Shown piece after piece: positions 55,104 through 64,000 of a DNA stretch of 64,000 nucleotides. Position numbers and translations under genes: made by a program. Source of the stretch: Fremontodendron californicum (taxonomy: Eukaryota > Streptophyta > Magnoliopsida > Malvales > Malvaceae); contig JAULJL010000041.1 of assembly GCA_030761205.1 (NCBI GenBank), positions 3,358,001 through 3,422,000 of the forward strand, read 5' to 3'. Each line of letters opens with the position of its first letter. The first letter of the stretch is position 1. A model generated the notes under the pieces. The model ran no database searches. It was not told the origin of the DNA and was given only the letters and a program-made list of their open reading frames with translations.

Positions 55104-56042
55104 ATGGAATTGAGCAATCTAACACTTGAAGAGTTGGTGGCATACATGAACATGGAGAATCAACAAGCCAAGCTCACCTCCCCAGTTCAACAATTGGCCA
55201 TGGGAGGATGTCAAGTCCATCAATGGTTCCAAGACCAACAGTATGATCATTACTCAAACACTTACCATGAGGGATGGTGCGATCATACTAATTATGGCTA
55301 CTCGAAAAATTACCAAGAAGTAGATCCTTATGCCAATTACACTCATCCATCTAGCTTCAATCAATCATGGTCTCAAGAACCAGATCTTTTTCAACCACCA
55401 CATATGACTCAAAACTCAGGTACTTCTTTAGAAGATCTTGTATATTCTCTTGTTACTGATACTTTGCAATTTCAACAGGAAACAAGGGCAAGCATCCAGA
55501 GTTTGGAAAGGCAAATGAGCCTATTGGCTAGTAGTACGGTGGAATTAGTAGCAGAAAGATCTCTAGCACTCCCTTCCCAAACGGTGATTAACCCAAAGGA
55601 GAATGCTACTATTGTGACCTTGAGAAATGAGGAACAAGATGAGGATGAGACAAAACCAAAGATGGATTCACTTCTTGAGGATAATGAAGCCACCAATCAA
55701 ATTGAGAGTACTTTGACACCTCAGGTAGCTTTTAAGGTTCTTACTTCTACTAATGTTCCTTCTCCACTTTTTCCTAGCAGATTTGCAAAGTCCAAGAAGG
55801 AGGAACATGAACAACAATTTTTGGAAACCTTAAACAGCTTGCTTGTGGATGCCATTAGACAAGTACCAAGATATGCACAATTCCTCAAAGAGCTATACCC
55901 CACCAAGAATGATGAAATAATACGTGTGGGGGAGAAGGCATTGGCTGTTTTGCAAAGAAAACTTCCTCCAAAACGCAAAAATCCGAGAAGTTTCATGTCT
56001 AAGCCAAAAGATCCTAAAAAGCCAAGAAGGGGAATTGGCTAG
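55104..56042 (+). CDS. gag: Chimeric gag remnant, element J (312 aa)
   Basis: Residues 1 to about 140 match the other remnants. The rest diverges and is closer to ordinary Athila/Tat gag: PLFPSRFAKSKKEEHEQQ, DAIRQVPRYAQFLKELY, then VGEKALAVLQRKLPPKRKNP, the block normally just before protease. It ends KPRRGIG. The length stays at 312 codons despite the different second half. A recombination origin is likely, with the second half donated by a less decayed relative. An in-frame upstream ATG at 54951 overlaps the LTR end; I prefer 55104 because all copies share it. Confidence 0.78.
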   Translation: MELSNLTLEELVAYMNMENQQAKLTSPVQQLAMGGCQVHQWFQDQQYDHYSNTYHEGWCDHTNYGYSKNYQEVDPYANYTHPSSFNQSWSQEPDLFQPPHMTQNSGTSLEDLVYSLVTDTLQFQQETRASIQSLERQMSLLASSTVELVAERSLALPSQTVINPKENATIVTLRNEEQDEDETKPKMDSLLEDNEATNQIESTLTPQVAFKVLTSTNVPSPLFPSRFAKSKKEEHEQQFLETLNSLLVDAIRQVPRYAQFLKELYPTKNDEIIRVGEKALAVLQRKLPPKRKNPRSFMSKPKDPKKPRRGIG

Positions 56043-56550
56043 GCTGAAAACAATCAATCAAGTGCTGATTGGGGGAGGCAGCCTAATTAGTGAAAGCATT
56101 GCCAAACTGCCATCCTCAGATTTGCTCTCTTTTTCTTTATCTTTTTCTTATGTTTCTTTGCTAATTGTGTTTAGTGTTTCTAAGTTCATTTAGGCTGCAT
56201 AAGTTTATTTTGTTTATTAGTTCTTTTCACTTACACATGATTCTTTCATTTGGGATTAATAGCATTACATTAATGACAATGTAAGAATTATGTGTGGGGG
56301 GACGAATTTAGGATTTTATTTAGAGTGTTTTGTTTTTGAGTCTTTTTATGTTGTTTTTCTTTCTGATCCTTGTTTTGAAAATAACTAGATGTAAATATAA
56401 TTTTTATTTTTTTTACCCCGGTTAAATGGCGGATAACGGTACTCCGTGATTATTTAAATCGGTTTCATCAGCTACCCACAAAACTGATATTGTATATAAA
56501 TTTCTCTTCCAATTTCCCTTTCAATTTTTTTTTTCATTTTTTTTTTCAGG
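56043..56550 (+). promoter_or_regulatory. Post-gag spacer and cassette leader (J)
   Basis: It has a spacer with GGGGGAGGCAGCC, a hairpin TTACATT/AATGTAA (56265-56284), ATGTGTGGGGGGACG, ACTAGATGTAAATATA, CCCCGGTTAAATGGCGG, TATATAAA (about 56492-56499) and a pyrimidine tract ending CAG at 56549. The order is as in A and K. Confidence 0.5.
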
Positions 56551-57087
56551 ATGGATGATATTCTCACAAGATTGCAGAAACGATTTCCTCCTTTTCCTCG
56601 AAATATTTTACTGAAGCTTTACCAAGTTCGATTTGAAAGATTAAGAATGCTTATGCACAAAGGGATTCCTGAAGACATACGATAGATAATTGAAGCCAAG
56701 GTACGTGAAGATGAATATCTTCCTATTTTGCATTTACCAGGTACAGGTAGAAGCACTTTTGCAAAGAAGCGACGAGCAAAGCGCATGAGTTCAAATTGCC
56801 ACAAATATGCACGATGGACGTGTAATGGTAAATGTCGTTCTGTTGGGATTCCGTCCTCTAATCGAGATGATAAAATTGAATTCATTAAGGATGGACTGAG
56901 TAAGGAGAATTTGGGTAATATCCAACTTTCTCTTGAGACGCATCCTAGTGGAGACGTACAAAGAGAAATTCTTGATTTATGGCCGCAATTCCAAAGGGAA
57001 TGGCAACATCTTGGGAATCTGATGTTAAAAGACCCTGTTTGCCAGCTTGTAAGAAAACTGGATGGGAAGCATATCCTCGACTCATAG
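56551..57087 (+). pseudogene. ZnB gene, J copy, premature stop at codon 45
   Basis: The full 537-base length is present. TGG at codon 45 has become TAG (56683-56685, in CGATAG), ahead of the basic patch and cysteines. The third cysteine-region residue pair reads CHKYA rather than CHKCA, so Cys86 is also lost. The later frame is open. Translation could only resume at an internal ATG, so the protein is probably non-functional. Confidence 0.85.
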
Positions 57088-57446
57088 AAGGCGTTTAAGC
57101 CGTTTCTGGACGTAAAACCAGAGGAAGATGTGAGCCACAATCACAACTACAATAAATGACTTCTCAGCTTTTGGTTTGATTTGCAATAACTTTATTTTGG
57201 TTTAATTTACGTGTTGTTCGATTTGTGTAATTATTCTCGTTTTTTTTATTTGTCTTTTACTGTTGATTTTTTCTTCTCTTTTTGATTTTCTTCCTGAAAT
57301 CACGCAAAAATCTTTTGTTAGGTTAACATTTTCTTCTGACAGGTCAGATACACTTTCGGCGACATTATTACTCTTGTCTGATTCACTACTCAGTCCTCTA
57401 TATATTACACCATGTACTCATTCTCTTTCAGGCATCGAAAAAAAAA
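57088..57446 (+). other. Spacer between ZnB and LOG (J)
   Basis: AATAAATGAC near 57150, a single 123-bp unit, CTATATAT, CTTTCAGGCATCG and a short A-run. No gene. Confidence 0.7.
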
Positions 57447-58094
57447 ATGGAAAGTACTTCGTCCCAATGCATTAAAAAAATTTGTGTCTTTGGAGGTGCT
57501 TATCCAGAGAAAAATAACATATTCGCTGATGAAGCCATAAGAGTTGGAGTAATACTTGCCCAACAAAAGATCCAGTTGATTTATGGAGGCGGTAGTACGG
57601 GTTTAATGGGAGCAGTCGCTACAGCAGCACACGCCGGAGGAAGTCCAGTCCTAGGAATCGTGCCAAAACTATTCACAGGTTTTTGTGGACCTACCGTGGG
57701 TAAGGAAATACAAGTCTGGAGTATCCCTGAACGGATAACAATCATGTACCATTCTGCCGATGCATTCATTGCTTTACCAGGAGGTCTGGGTACATTGGAA
57801 GAAATAGCTTGCGTGGCTTCTTGGTCATCTTTGGTCACAAATAAGAAACCCATTGGTTTGCTTAATATTAATGGTTATTTTAGTAATTTGCTTTCATATT
57901 TAGATAATGTTGTGGATAATGGATTCATGTTTTCAGAGGCAAGGAGAACCATAATTTCTGCTACAACCATTGAAGATTTACTCAAAAAGCTCCAAGCTTA
58001 TGAGTGTTTATCTGCTACGGTTGTTTCGCAAACGCTCGGAAAAAGAAAAAGAGATATGGACGAGCAAGGAGTGGATTGCACTTTGTCTTTGTGA
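57447..58094 (+). CDS. LOG: LOG-like cytokinin-activating enzyme (J copy)
   Basis: An intact 215-aa ORF. IYGGGSTGLMG and PGGLGTLEE are present, and the active-site Arg96 is kept in IPERI. Differences seen by eye: Cys8, Glu21 (PEKNN), Gly78 (LFTGFC, shared with D), Ile97, Val155 and Cys187 (shared with A). Glu21 replaces a Gly in the first loop (AYPGKN in other copies), which may affect nucleotide binding. There are no introns. The 3' flank has CTACAGGTAATAT and an A-run but has lost the TGACATTG hairpin. Confidence 0.9.
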   Translation: MESTSSQCIKKICVFGGAYPEKNNIFADEAIRVGVILAQQKIQLIYGGGSTGLMGAVATAAHAGGSPVLGIVPKLFTGFCGPTVGKEIQVWSIPERITIMYHSADAFIALPGGLGTLEEIACVASWSSLVTNKKPIGLLNINGYFSNLLSYLDNVVDNGFMFSEARRTIISATTIEDLLKKLQAYECLSATVVSQTLGKRKRDMDEQGVDCTLSL

Positions 58095-60019
58095 CATTAT
58101 CTAACATTTTGTTTGTTGTGTCTCAGTTATAATAAGTGGTTAGCAACCTCTACAGGTAATATATCCTAAATTTTACCTTCAAAAAAAAAAAAAAAAGAAA
58201 GAAATTTGTGTTTTAAGCCATTTTAAAGTATTCATTCTGAACAAGGTCTGAGTAAGGGAGACTTGAGACATACCTTGTCAGTTTGATTTTAATCTTTTTA
58301 TGTTTACTTATTAATTATTTGTTTAGTATTTCAGGAATATTTAGGTTGCATGAGTTTGTTTTGTTTTGAGTCTTAGTTGTTCCTATTCTTATGTTATTAG
58401 TTCTTTTCTCTTACACATGATTCTTTCATTTGGGTTAATAGACTTACATTGAGGACAATGTAAGAATTAAGTGTGGGGGGAATGATTTAGGATTTCTTTT
58501 ATTTTTGTCTACTATTTTTTTTTATGAGTCTTTATTATTATTATTATTTTTTTTAGTGTGTTTTAGTTCCTTTTTAATACAATGATGAGATATGAATTGC
58601 ATAAGTCTAAAACAGATTTATTAGTGAGAAGATTTTCATGAGAATTGAGCTTGATGTCAACCTTTTTATGAGCCAATGTTAATATGATATGTTGATTGAG
58701 AAAGAAGCATGTTTAGACTTAATCTGACTTGTATAATCATCCTTGTGAGTTTTTGAGCCTATAATGATTGATGCATTATACAAATCAATCTAATTTCTTT
58801 CTTGAGTGCTCTTATGATTACATGATTCTCTAGAACTTGTTTAAACCGTTTGAGACTATATTGATACATGTGACAACATGAATATGATAGAGGCATTAGG
58901 ATTATAACCAGAGCCAAACAGCCATCCCTTATTGATGTTCCAAGAGAACACACCCTTAGTGAACCAATTTGAGCCTACATTGAATAAGCTATCTCTTTGG
59001 TAACAATAACTTGTCCCTAACCTAAATATACTTATATCCTTACCTTTGTTCCAAAGATGAATTAGCATGTTTTGAGACAAGTTGCAAAGACAAGGAAGAT
59101 CTATTGAAAATTTGGGTTAGAAACAAGAAATAAGTGTGGGGGGAAAAGAAAAGAAAAGTCAAGAGAAAAAGTAATGGAATAGTGGCAAATACATTCCTAT
59201 GTAAAAAAAAAATATGAATCATCACTTGAATTTGTGGAAAAAGAAAAAGATGTTACAAAGTTGTTTAGAATGAAGAAAAGGCCCAACATGAATATCCGGC
59301 CTAGGTGACTATGTACTTGTAAAGAGTTTTGAGAAGTTTCTTTGTATGATCTTATTATGTCTCTAAACTTTATGAACTCTTTGGAACCTTTGTGATATCT
59401 TTATCCTTTTGTTCTTCAACCACATTACAAACCCCTTGGCCCCATCACAACCTTGATTAAAGACCTCTTGATTCATGAAGTTGTATGATCTAAATAGTGG
59501 AGAATAGGTGGACAAACAAGAATATGGTAGAACTGTTTTCATGAGATTGATTGAGTGTAAACACTTTACCACTACTTTAAAGAGTGAAAATCATGAGAGT
59601 ATCCCATGTGAGAGGTTGAGATTAAGTTGAATATGCACTATTTTGATTGAAATATGTTATGTTAATATTGGCTTAACTCATTTATTTACATTCAAGCATG
59701 ATTTTTTGTGAAATTCTTTGAGCTATTGATTAGTTTATAAGACTTGTTCAAAGATTGTCTCTAATTTGTATTGAAAGGATTAGGAATAAATATTTTTAGT
59801 ATATGTAGTTTATTTATATTTTAGTTTTTCAATGTTTGTGGGTATCGTTCTAGTAAACCCTCACGAGACTAAACTCGTCCACTAGGGACACCTAGGGGTT
59901 TAAAGGCTTGTGTCACATGCTAAGTGCCACCGTGATTTCCTACGAAAGTGGATTAGATTAGATTTTCTTATTTTATTTGATTTTGCTCGAGGACTAGCAA
60001 AAAGCTAAGTGTGGGGGTG
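58095..60019 (+). other. 3' untranslated internal region and polypurine tract of J
   Basis: No gene is visible. It contains an A-run (about 58181-58196), the hairpin CTTACATTG/CAATGTAAG (58443-58464), AAGTGTGGGGGGAA, AAGTGTGGGGGG near 59130, the ACGAG/CTCGT stem, and TTGCTCGAGGACTAGC to AAGTGTGGGGGTG before the LTR. The GCTCGAGGACTAG variant is the one found at the D junction. Confidence 0.8.
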
Positions 60020-62124
60020 TGATAACTCGTATAATTATATAGTTTTTAGTTATGTTTTATTATTGTTTTGTGTCAAATACGAGTTATTATTGTTTAGTCT
60101 AATTGTGTTTATGATCTTTTATATTTTTATGTAATTTGGTGTTTTTCACAAGTTTCTTTGAGTGATTTCAGATTACTAGAATTAAGGGCAAATCCAGTTC
60201 AGTTCCAGTTCCGACACCTTTCTCCATATCAGCTATATCTGGAGTTTCACTGAAGCAATAAGGCTGAAATTTGTAGCCGTGCAAAGCTAAGAGGCATATC
60301 TATCTTTTTCATGTTTTACACTTCTTGAGACGGAGTCGTTTTCCCTAGCGAAATCGACCATCAAGTTGGCTGATGTGCAATGACGTCTGTGCTGACCTGT
60401 TTTCGTATTTTGCCCATATCGGCTTGTCCACATAAGCAAATGAGCTGATTCCAATGGCTATGGATCCGTAACTGATACGGGAACCTTTGTCTAGAAGACC
60501 ATATGATCAGATCAGGCCTCTAATATTGACGAAATCGACCATCAAGTTGGCTGATGTGCAATGACTTCTGTGCTGACCTGTTTTCGTATTTTGCCCATAT
60601 CTGCTTATCCAAATCAGAAAATGAGCTGATTCCAACGGCTATGGATCCGTAACTGATAGGGGAACCTTTTTCTAGAAGACCATGTGATCAGATCAGGCCT
60701 CCAACATTGACGAAATCGACCATCAAGTTGGCTGATCAAAATTGTCATACAATATGACGAAAATTGTTAGAAAAATTCACCCACCTATTATACCTACCTT
60801 TGAAATTTGTAAAGCTTGTATCTTGTCATTTAGCCCTCCAAAATGTGTATAAATAGAGGGCCTTGGATGATTGTAGAGGATCATATTGGAGATTGGTAGG
60901 ATATTAGCCATTTTAACAAAATTCTCTAAGTTTTCTTCTTCTTTCTTTTCTCTAGTTTTCTTTTTCTTTAGAAAGAGCAAGAGGTTGGATAATTAATATT
61001 CTTCTTCTTCTTCTTTCTTTCTTTTATTTCCTTCTTAGATTCTCTTTAATTTTATGTTTATGTTTATGATGCCTATGCTAGGCTAAACTTCTATTTGGTT
61101 AAGGGTGATTTCAAAGCCCTAGACACGTTTTGTGATTGATTTTCAGATTCTATCTATCATTAATTTTCTATCAAAGTTGCTTATGTTCTTCTACAAGAAT
61201 TGTTCATGATGTTGTCTTGATTTATTTAGGTGTACAACTAGATAGATCTTGATAATTATCTATTGCTAGTTTAGGAGTCTTGATCCGTGTAATTGTCTTG
61301 ATTTCCTATTCATAAGTGGCAATTTGTGATTAATGATTATGGTCAAGTTTTCAATAATTGCAAAGTGGAACATAACCTAAGTTGAACAATCCGAGCTTAT
61401 GTGTTTGTTGCTTAGATCAACCTATCTTTCTCATCATAAAGCTGCCATTAAATTTAATTTAGAGAGCTTATTCTAGGTTGTTTAATGGTTAGAGATTAAA
61501 TAGAGAGCTTGTTCTATTTAACGACAAATTAAGGAAAGATTGGGATAACAGAGCTTGTTGTTATCTACGGTTGTTAACTTTGATAGTTGGTTGATATTGA
61601 TAGATCTGAAATTGATTCTTAATGATGTCTAGTGGTGGAGAATGAAACCTTAACCATATTTTTCATATTTGATTCTTCTTACTTTCTTGTTTTCTTACTT
61701 TTAGTTTGCTTATTTTTTATATTTATTTTTATTGGCTGGTTATACCGCCTAATTTGTATATTAACTTTGTTTTATTTTTATTGGCTGGTTATACCGCCTA
61801 ATTTAGTATATATATTTTTATTGGCTGGTTATACCGCCTAATTTAGTATATATATTTTTATTGGCTGGTTATACCGCCTAATTTAGTATATATATTTTTA
61901 TTGACTGGTTATACCGCCTTGCATCTTATTCTTATTATTTACTTTAGTTTAAATCTGGCTTCAAAAACCCTTTTCTTTTATTGTTTTCTTTGAACGTAAG
62001 TTATAAACTAATAACTCATAGATTAAAACCCAATCCCTGAGGACTCGACCCTTGCTAATCATTATACTTACAATTGATCTTTTTAGTGCAAGGTTAAATA
62101 AGATACACTCTTTTGGGTGCATCA
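60020..62124 (+). repeat. 3' LTR of element J
   Basis: It is 2105 bp, equal to the 5' LTR, with five U5 units (the last reads TTGACTGG). GCAAT follows. Confidence 0.95.
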
Positions 62125-62149
62125 GCAATCTTGTGAGAATATCATCCAT
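62125..62149 (-). pseudogene. ZnB gene of K, first 25 bases, with the GCAAT duplication
   Basis: The ATG reads at 62149-62147 on the minus strand, preceded on that strand by TTTTTTTCAGG. GCAAT (62125-62129) is the right target duplication of J. The remainder is at 52341-52857. Confidence 0.9.
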
Positions 62150-62622
62150 CCTGAAAAAAAATAATGAAAGAGAAATTGAAAGAGAAATTTATATACAATA
62201 TCAGTTTTGTGGGTAGCTGATGGAACCGATTTAAATAATCACGGAGTACCGTTATCCGCCATTTAACCGGGGTTAAAAAAAAAATTTATATTTACATCTA
62301 GTTATTTTCAAAACAAGGATCAGAAAGAAAAAACAACATAAAAAGACACAAAAACAAAACACTGTAAATAAAATCCTAAATTCTTCCCCCCACACATAAT
62401 TTTTACATTGTCCTCAATGTAATGCTATTATCCCCCAATGCAAGAATTATATGCAAGAGAAAAGAACTATTAAACAAAAGAAAAGAAAAACAATAAAAGA
62501 TAGAATGATGGGGAGTAAGGAATATGCAAATCTGATATAATAGATGCTCTCCATCCTTTTGGGTTGCCTCCCAAGAAGCGCTTGGTTTATTGTCCTCAGC
62601 CTGACTTAGACCCATGCCATTA
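62150..62622 (-). promoter_or_regulatory. Spacer between integrase and ZnB in K
   Basis: On the minus strand after the pol stop: AAGCGCTTCTTGGGAGGCAA, the conserved post-integrase motif of Athila/Tat elements, then the hairpin ACATTG/CAATGT (62405-62420), ATGTGTGGGGGGAAG, AACTAGATGTAAATATA, CCCCGGTTAAATGGCGG, TATATAAA (about 62187-62194) and a pyrimidine tract ending CAG. It links pol to the cassette without a visible break. Confidence 0.65.
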
Positions 62623-64000
62623 TTATTCAACATACTTTGGCTCAAAAAGTGGAAACTCCTCCACATCTTGTATTGGAAAGTTCTCATAGTAAGGCTTCAA
62701 TCTATGACCATTCACTTTGAATGCTTTATCTGTTTTTGGGCTTTGGATTTCAACTGCACCATGAGTAAATACATTAGTAATAACAAAAGGTCCAACCCAA
62801 CGAGAACGTAACTTACCTGGATATAACTTAAGGCGTGAATGGAAGAGAAGAACTTTTTGTCCAACAACAAATTCCTTTCTTGATATCATCTTGTCATGGA
62901 ATGCCTTAGTCTTTGCCTTGTAAATCCTAGAATTCTCATAGGCATCATTCCTTATCTCCTCTAATTCTTGTAGGTCAAGTTTTCTTTTCTTTCCTGTCTC
63001 ATCCATCTCCATGTTGCATTGTTTGATAGCCCAATATGATTTATGTTCCAATTCAACCGGAAGATGACAAGGCTTACCATAAACAAGTCGATAAGGAGAC
63101 ATACCAATGGGTGTCTTATATGCTGTCCTATAAGCCCAAAGTGCATCATCAAGTCGTGAACTCCAATCCTTCCTATTTGGATTAACTGTCTTTTCAAGGA
63201 TGGACTTAACTTCTCGGTTTGACACTTCAGCTTGCCCACTAGTTTGAGGATGATATGCGGTGGAGACCTTGTGTGTGATGTTATACTTCCTCAAAAGTGC
63301 TTCCATAGTCCTATTGCAAAAGTGAGTACCTCTATCGCTGATTATGGCCTTTGGCGTTCCAAACCTAGCAAAGATGTTAGTCTTGACAAAATCTGAAACA
63401 ACTTTAGAGTCATTAGTCCTAGTGGATTTTGCTTCCACCCACTTTGAAACATAATCAACGGCAAGTAAAATATAAAGATTACCAAAAGAAGAAGGAAAAG
63501 GTCCCATGAAATCCATGCCCCATACATCAAAAATTTCAACAATAAGTATTGGAGTTTGAGGCATTTGATTTCTAGCACCTAAGTTACCTGTTCTTTGGCA
63601 ACGATCACATGACTTGCAAAAGAGGTATGCATCTTTGAATATGGTAGGCCAATAAAATCCAGAATCAAGAACTTTCATGGCTGTTCTTTTGGATCCAAAG
63701 TGTCCTCCACATGCATAAGAGTGACAAAAGGTGAGAATAGATTGAAATTCAGTTTCGAGTACACACCTTCCTATAATCTGATCGGAGCAATGCTTCCAAA
63801 GGTAAGGATCATCCCATATGTAGTATTTGGCATCACTCTTGATCTTATTTCTTTGGGCTTGTGTCAACTCTTGTGGCAACTTCTTGGTAACTAAGTAATT
63901 AACAATATCAGCATACCAAGGAGTTGTTGTACTTATAAAAAAAAGTTGCTCATCCGGAAAGTTCTCATTCAAGGGTAGTGCATCCTCTTCATGAACTAAA
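62623..64000 (-). CDS. pol: Pol polyprotein C-terminal part: Ty3/gypsy integrase (partial, element K)
   Basis: The frame is open to the window edge and codes LVHEEDALPL before the first listed residue, so this is the end of a longer polyprotein and not a gene starting near 63972. Numbering from that point: zinc-binding His84, His91, Cys119, Cys122; catalytic Asp154 (WGMDFMGPF), Asp213 (ISDRGTHF) and Glu249 (GQAEVSN), spaced D-x35-E; a GPF motif at 394-396 (RWVGPFVITNVF); end FEPKYVE. No chromodomain follows, which fits Athila/Tat rather than chromoviruses. All key residues are present with no stop or shift, so K could have supplied integrase to the pol-less A, B, E and J. Protease, RT and RNase H should lie right of the window. 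Confidence 0.93.
   Translation of the reverse strand, partial: LVHEEDALPLNENFPDEQLFFISTTTPWYADIVNYLVTKKLPQELTQAQRNKIKSDAKYYIWDDPYLWKHCSDQIIGRCVLETEFQSILTFCHSYACGGHFGSKRTAMKVLDSGFYWPTIFKDAYLFCKSCDRCQRTGNLGARNQMPQTPILIVEIFDVWGMDFMGPFPSSFGNLYILLAVDYVSKWVEAKSTRTNDSKVVSDFVKTNIFARFGTPKAIISDRGTHFCNRTMEALLRKYNITHKVSTAYHPQTSGQAEVSNREVKSILEKTVNPNRKDWSSRLDDALWAYRTAYKTPIGMSPYRLVYGKPCHLPVELEHKSYWAIKQCNMEMDETGKKRKLDLQELEEIRNDAYENSRIYKAKTKAFHDKMISRKEFVVGQKVLLFHSRLKLYPGKLRSRWVGPFVITNVFTHGAVEIQSPKTDKAFKVNGHRLKPYYENFPIQDVEEFPLFEPKYVE

Larger units (their letters stand above)
52858..62124 (+). mobile_element. Element J: complete non-autonomous LTR element carrying the cassette
   Basis: It is 9267 bp with two 2105-bp LTRs (about nine differences by eye), a perfect primer-binding site, a chimeric gag remnant, a ZnB gene with one stop, an intact LOG, a polypurine tract and TSD GCAAT. 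It inserted into the ZnB gene of K in the opposite orientation, so one cassette element disrupted the cassette of another. Confidence 0.95.
50352..64000 (-). mobile_element. Element K: pol-bearing, cassette-bearing element, inverted, interrupted by J, runs off the window
   Basis: Reading on the minus strand from the right edge: integrase, post-pol spacer, hairpin and G-tract, ZnB, LOG, 3' region, then a truncated end at the H junction. The J insertion (52858-62124) splits ZnB. The 3' LTR is lost. This is the only element here with pol, and it shows the cassette lying after integrase, where Athila-type elements have their env-like ORF. Confidence 0.8.

Overview
This is a plant nuclear (most likely dicot) window made almost entirely of nested LTR retrotransposons of the Ty3/gypsy Athila/Tat type. 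It is AT-rich. The LTRs begin TGATAACTCG and end GGGTGCATCA. They are followed by a primer-binding site complementary to the 3' end of tRNA-Asp and preceded by a G-rich polypurine tract. An integrase ORF with a D-x35-E triad and a GPF motif but no chromodomain lies at the right edge. I see no ordinary host gene. The species cannot be named from this sequence.

Left half (1-26839): four elements appear to sit one inside another. Element A (5950-15474) is complete, with 2042-bp LTRs and the 5-bp target duplication TGAAT. It lies inside B (left end off-window, right end 18365). B lies inside C (3' LTR 19323-21385), and C lies inside D (3' LTR 25152-26839). Middle (26840-33314): a GC-richer segment with three tandem arrays and a possible end of an unrelated LTR element. 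Right half: an inverted divergent LTR (33315-34738), a broken gag (35296-36148), LTR F split by complete element E (37546-44684, duplication GTTGG), the rest of F, truncated LTR pieces G and H, and then an inverted element K (about 50352 to beyond 64000, minus strand). K contains complete element J (52858-62124, duplication GCAAT).

The notable content is a two-gene cassette in the position where Athila elements carry their env-like ORF. The first gene encodes a 178-residue basic protein with a four-cysteine cluster (called ZnB here). The second encodes a 215-residue LOG-like cytokinin riboside 5'-monophosphate phosphoribohydrolase with no introns. In K both follow the integrase directly, so a pol-bearing element carries them. 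Elements A, B, D and J also carry the cassette, in whole or in part, although B, A and J have lost pol and keep only a 312-residue gag remnant. E and F lack the cassette. The LOG frame is fully open in four of five copies. ZnB is intact only in A; K's copy is intact apart from the J insertion.

I propose that reverse-transcriptase template switching at microhomologies and hairpins shuffled gag remnant, cassette and 3' region. The RNA would be driven from the LTR (TATAAATA box, AATAAA signal). The two cassette genes could be expressed by splicing or from their own TATA-like sequences. Function of the cassette in the plant is inference only.
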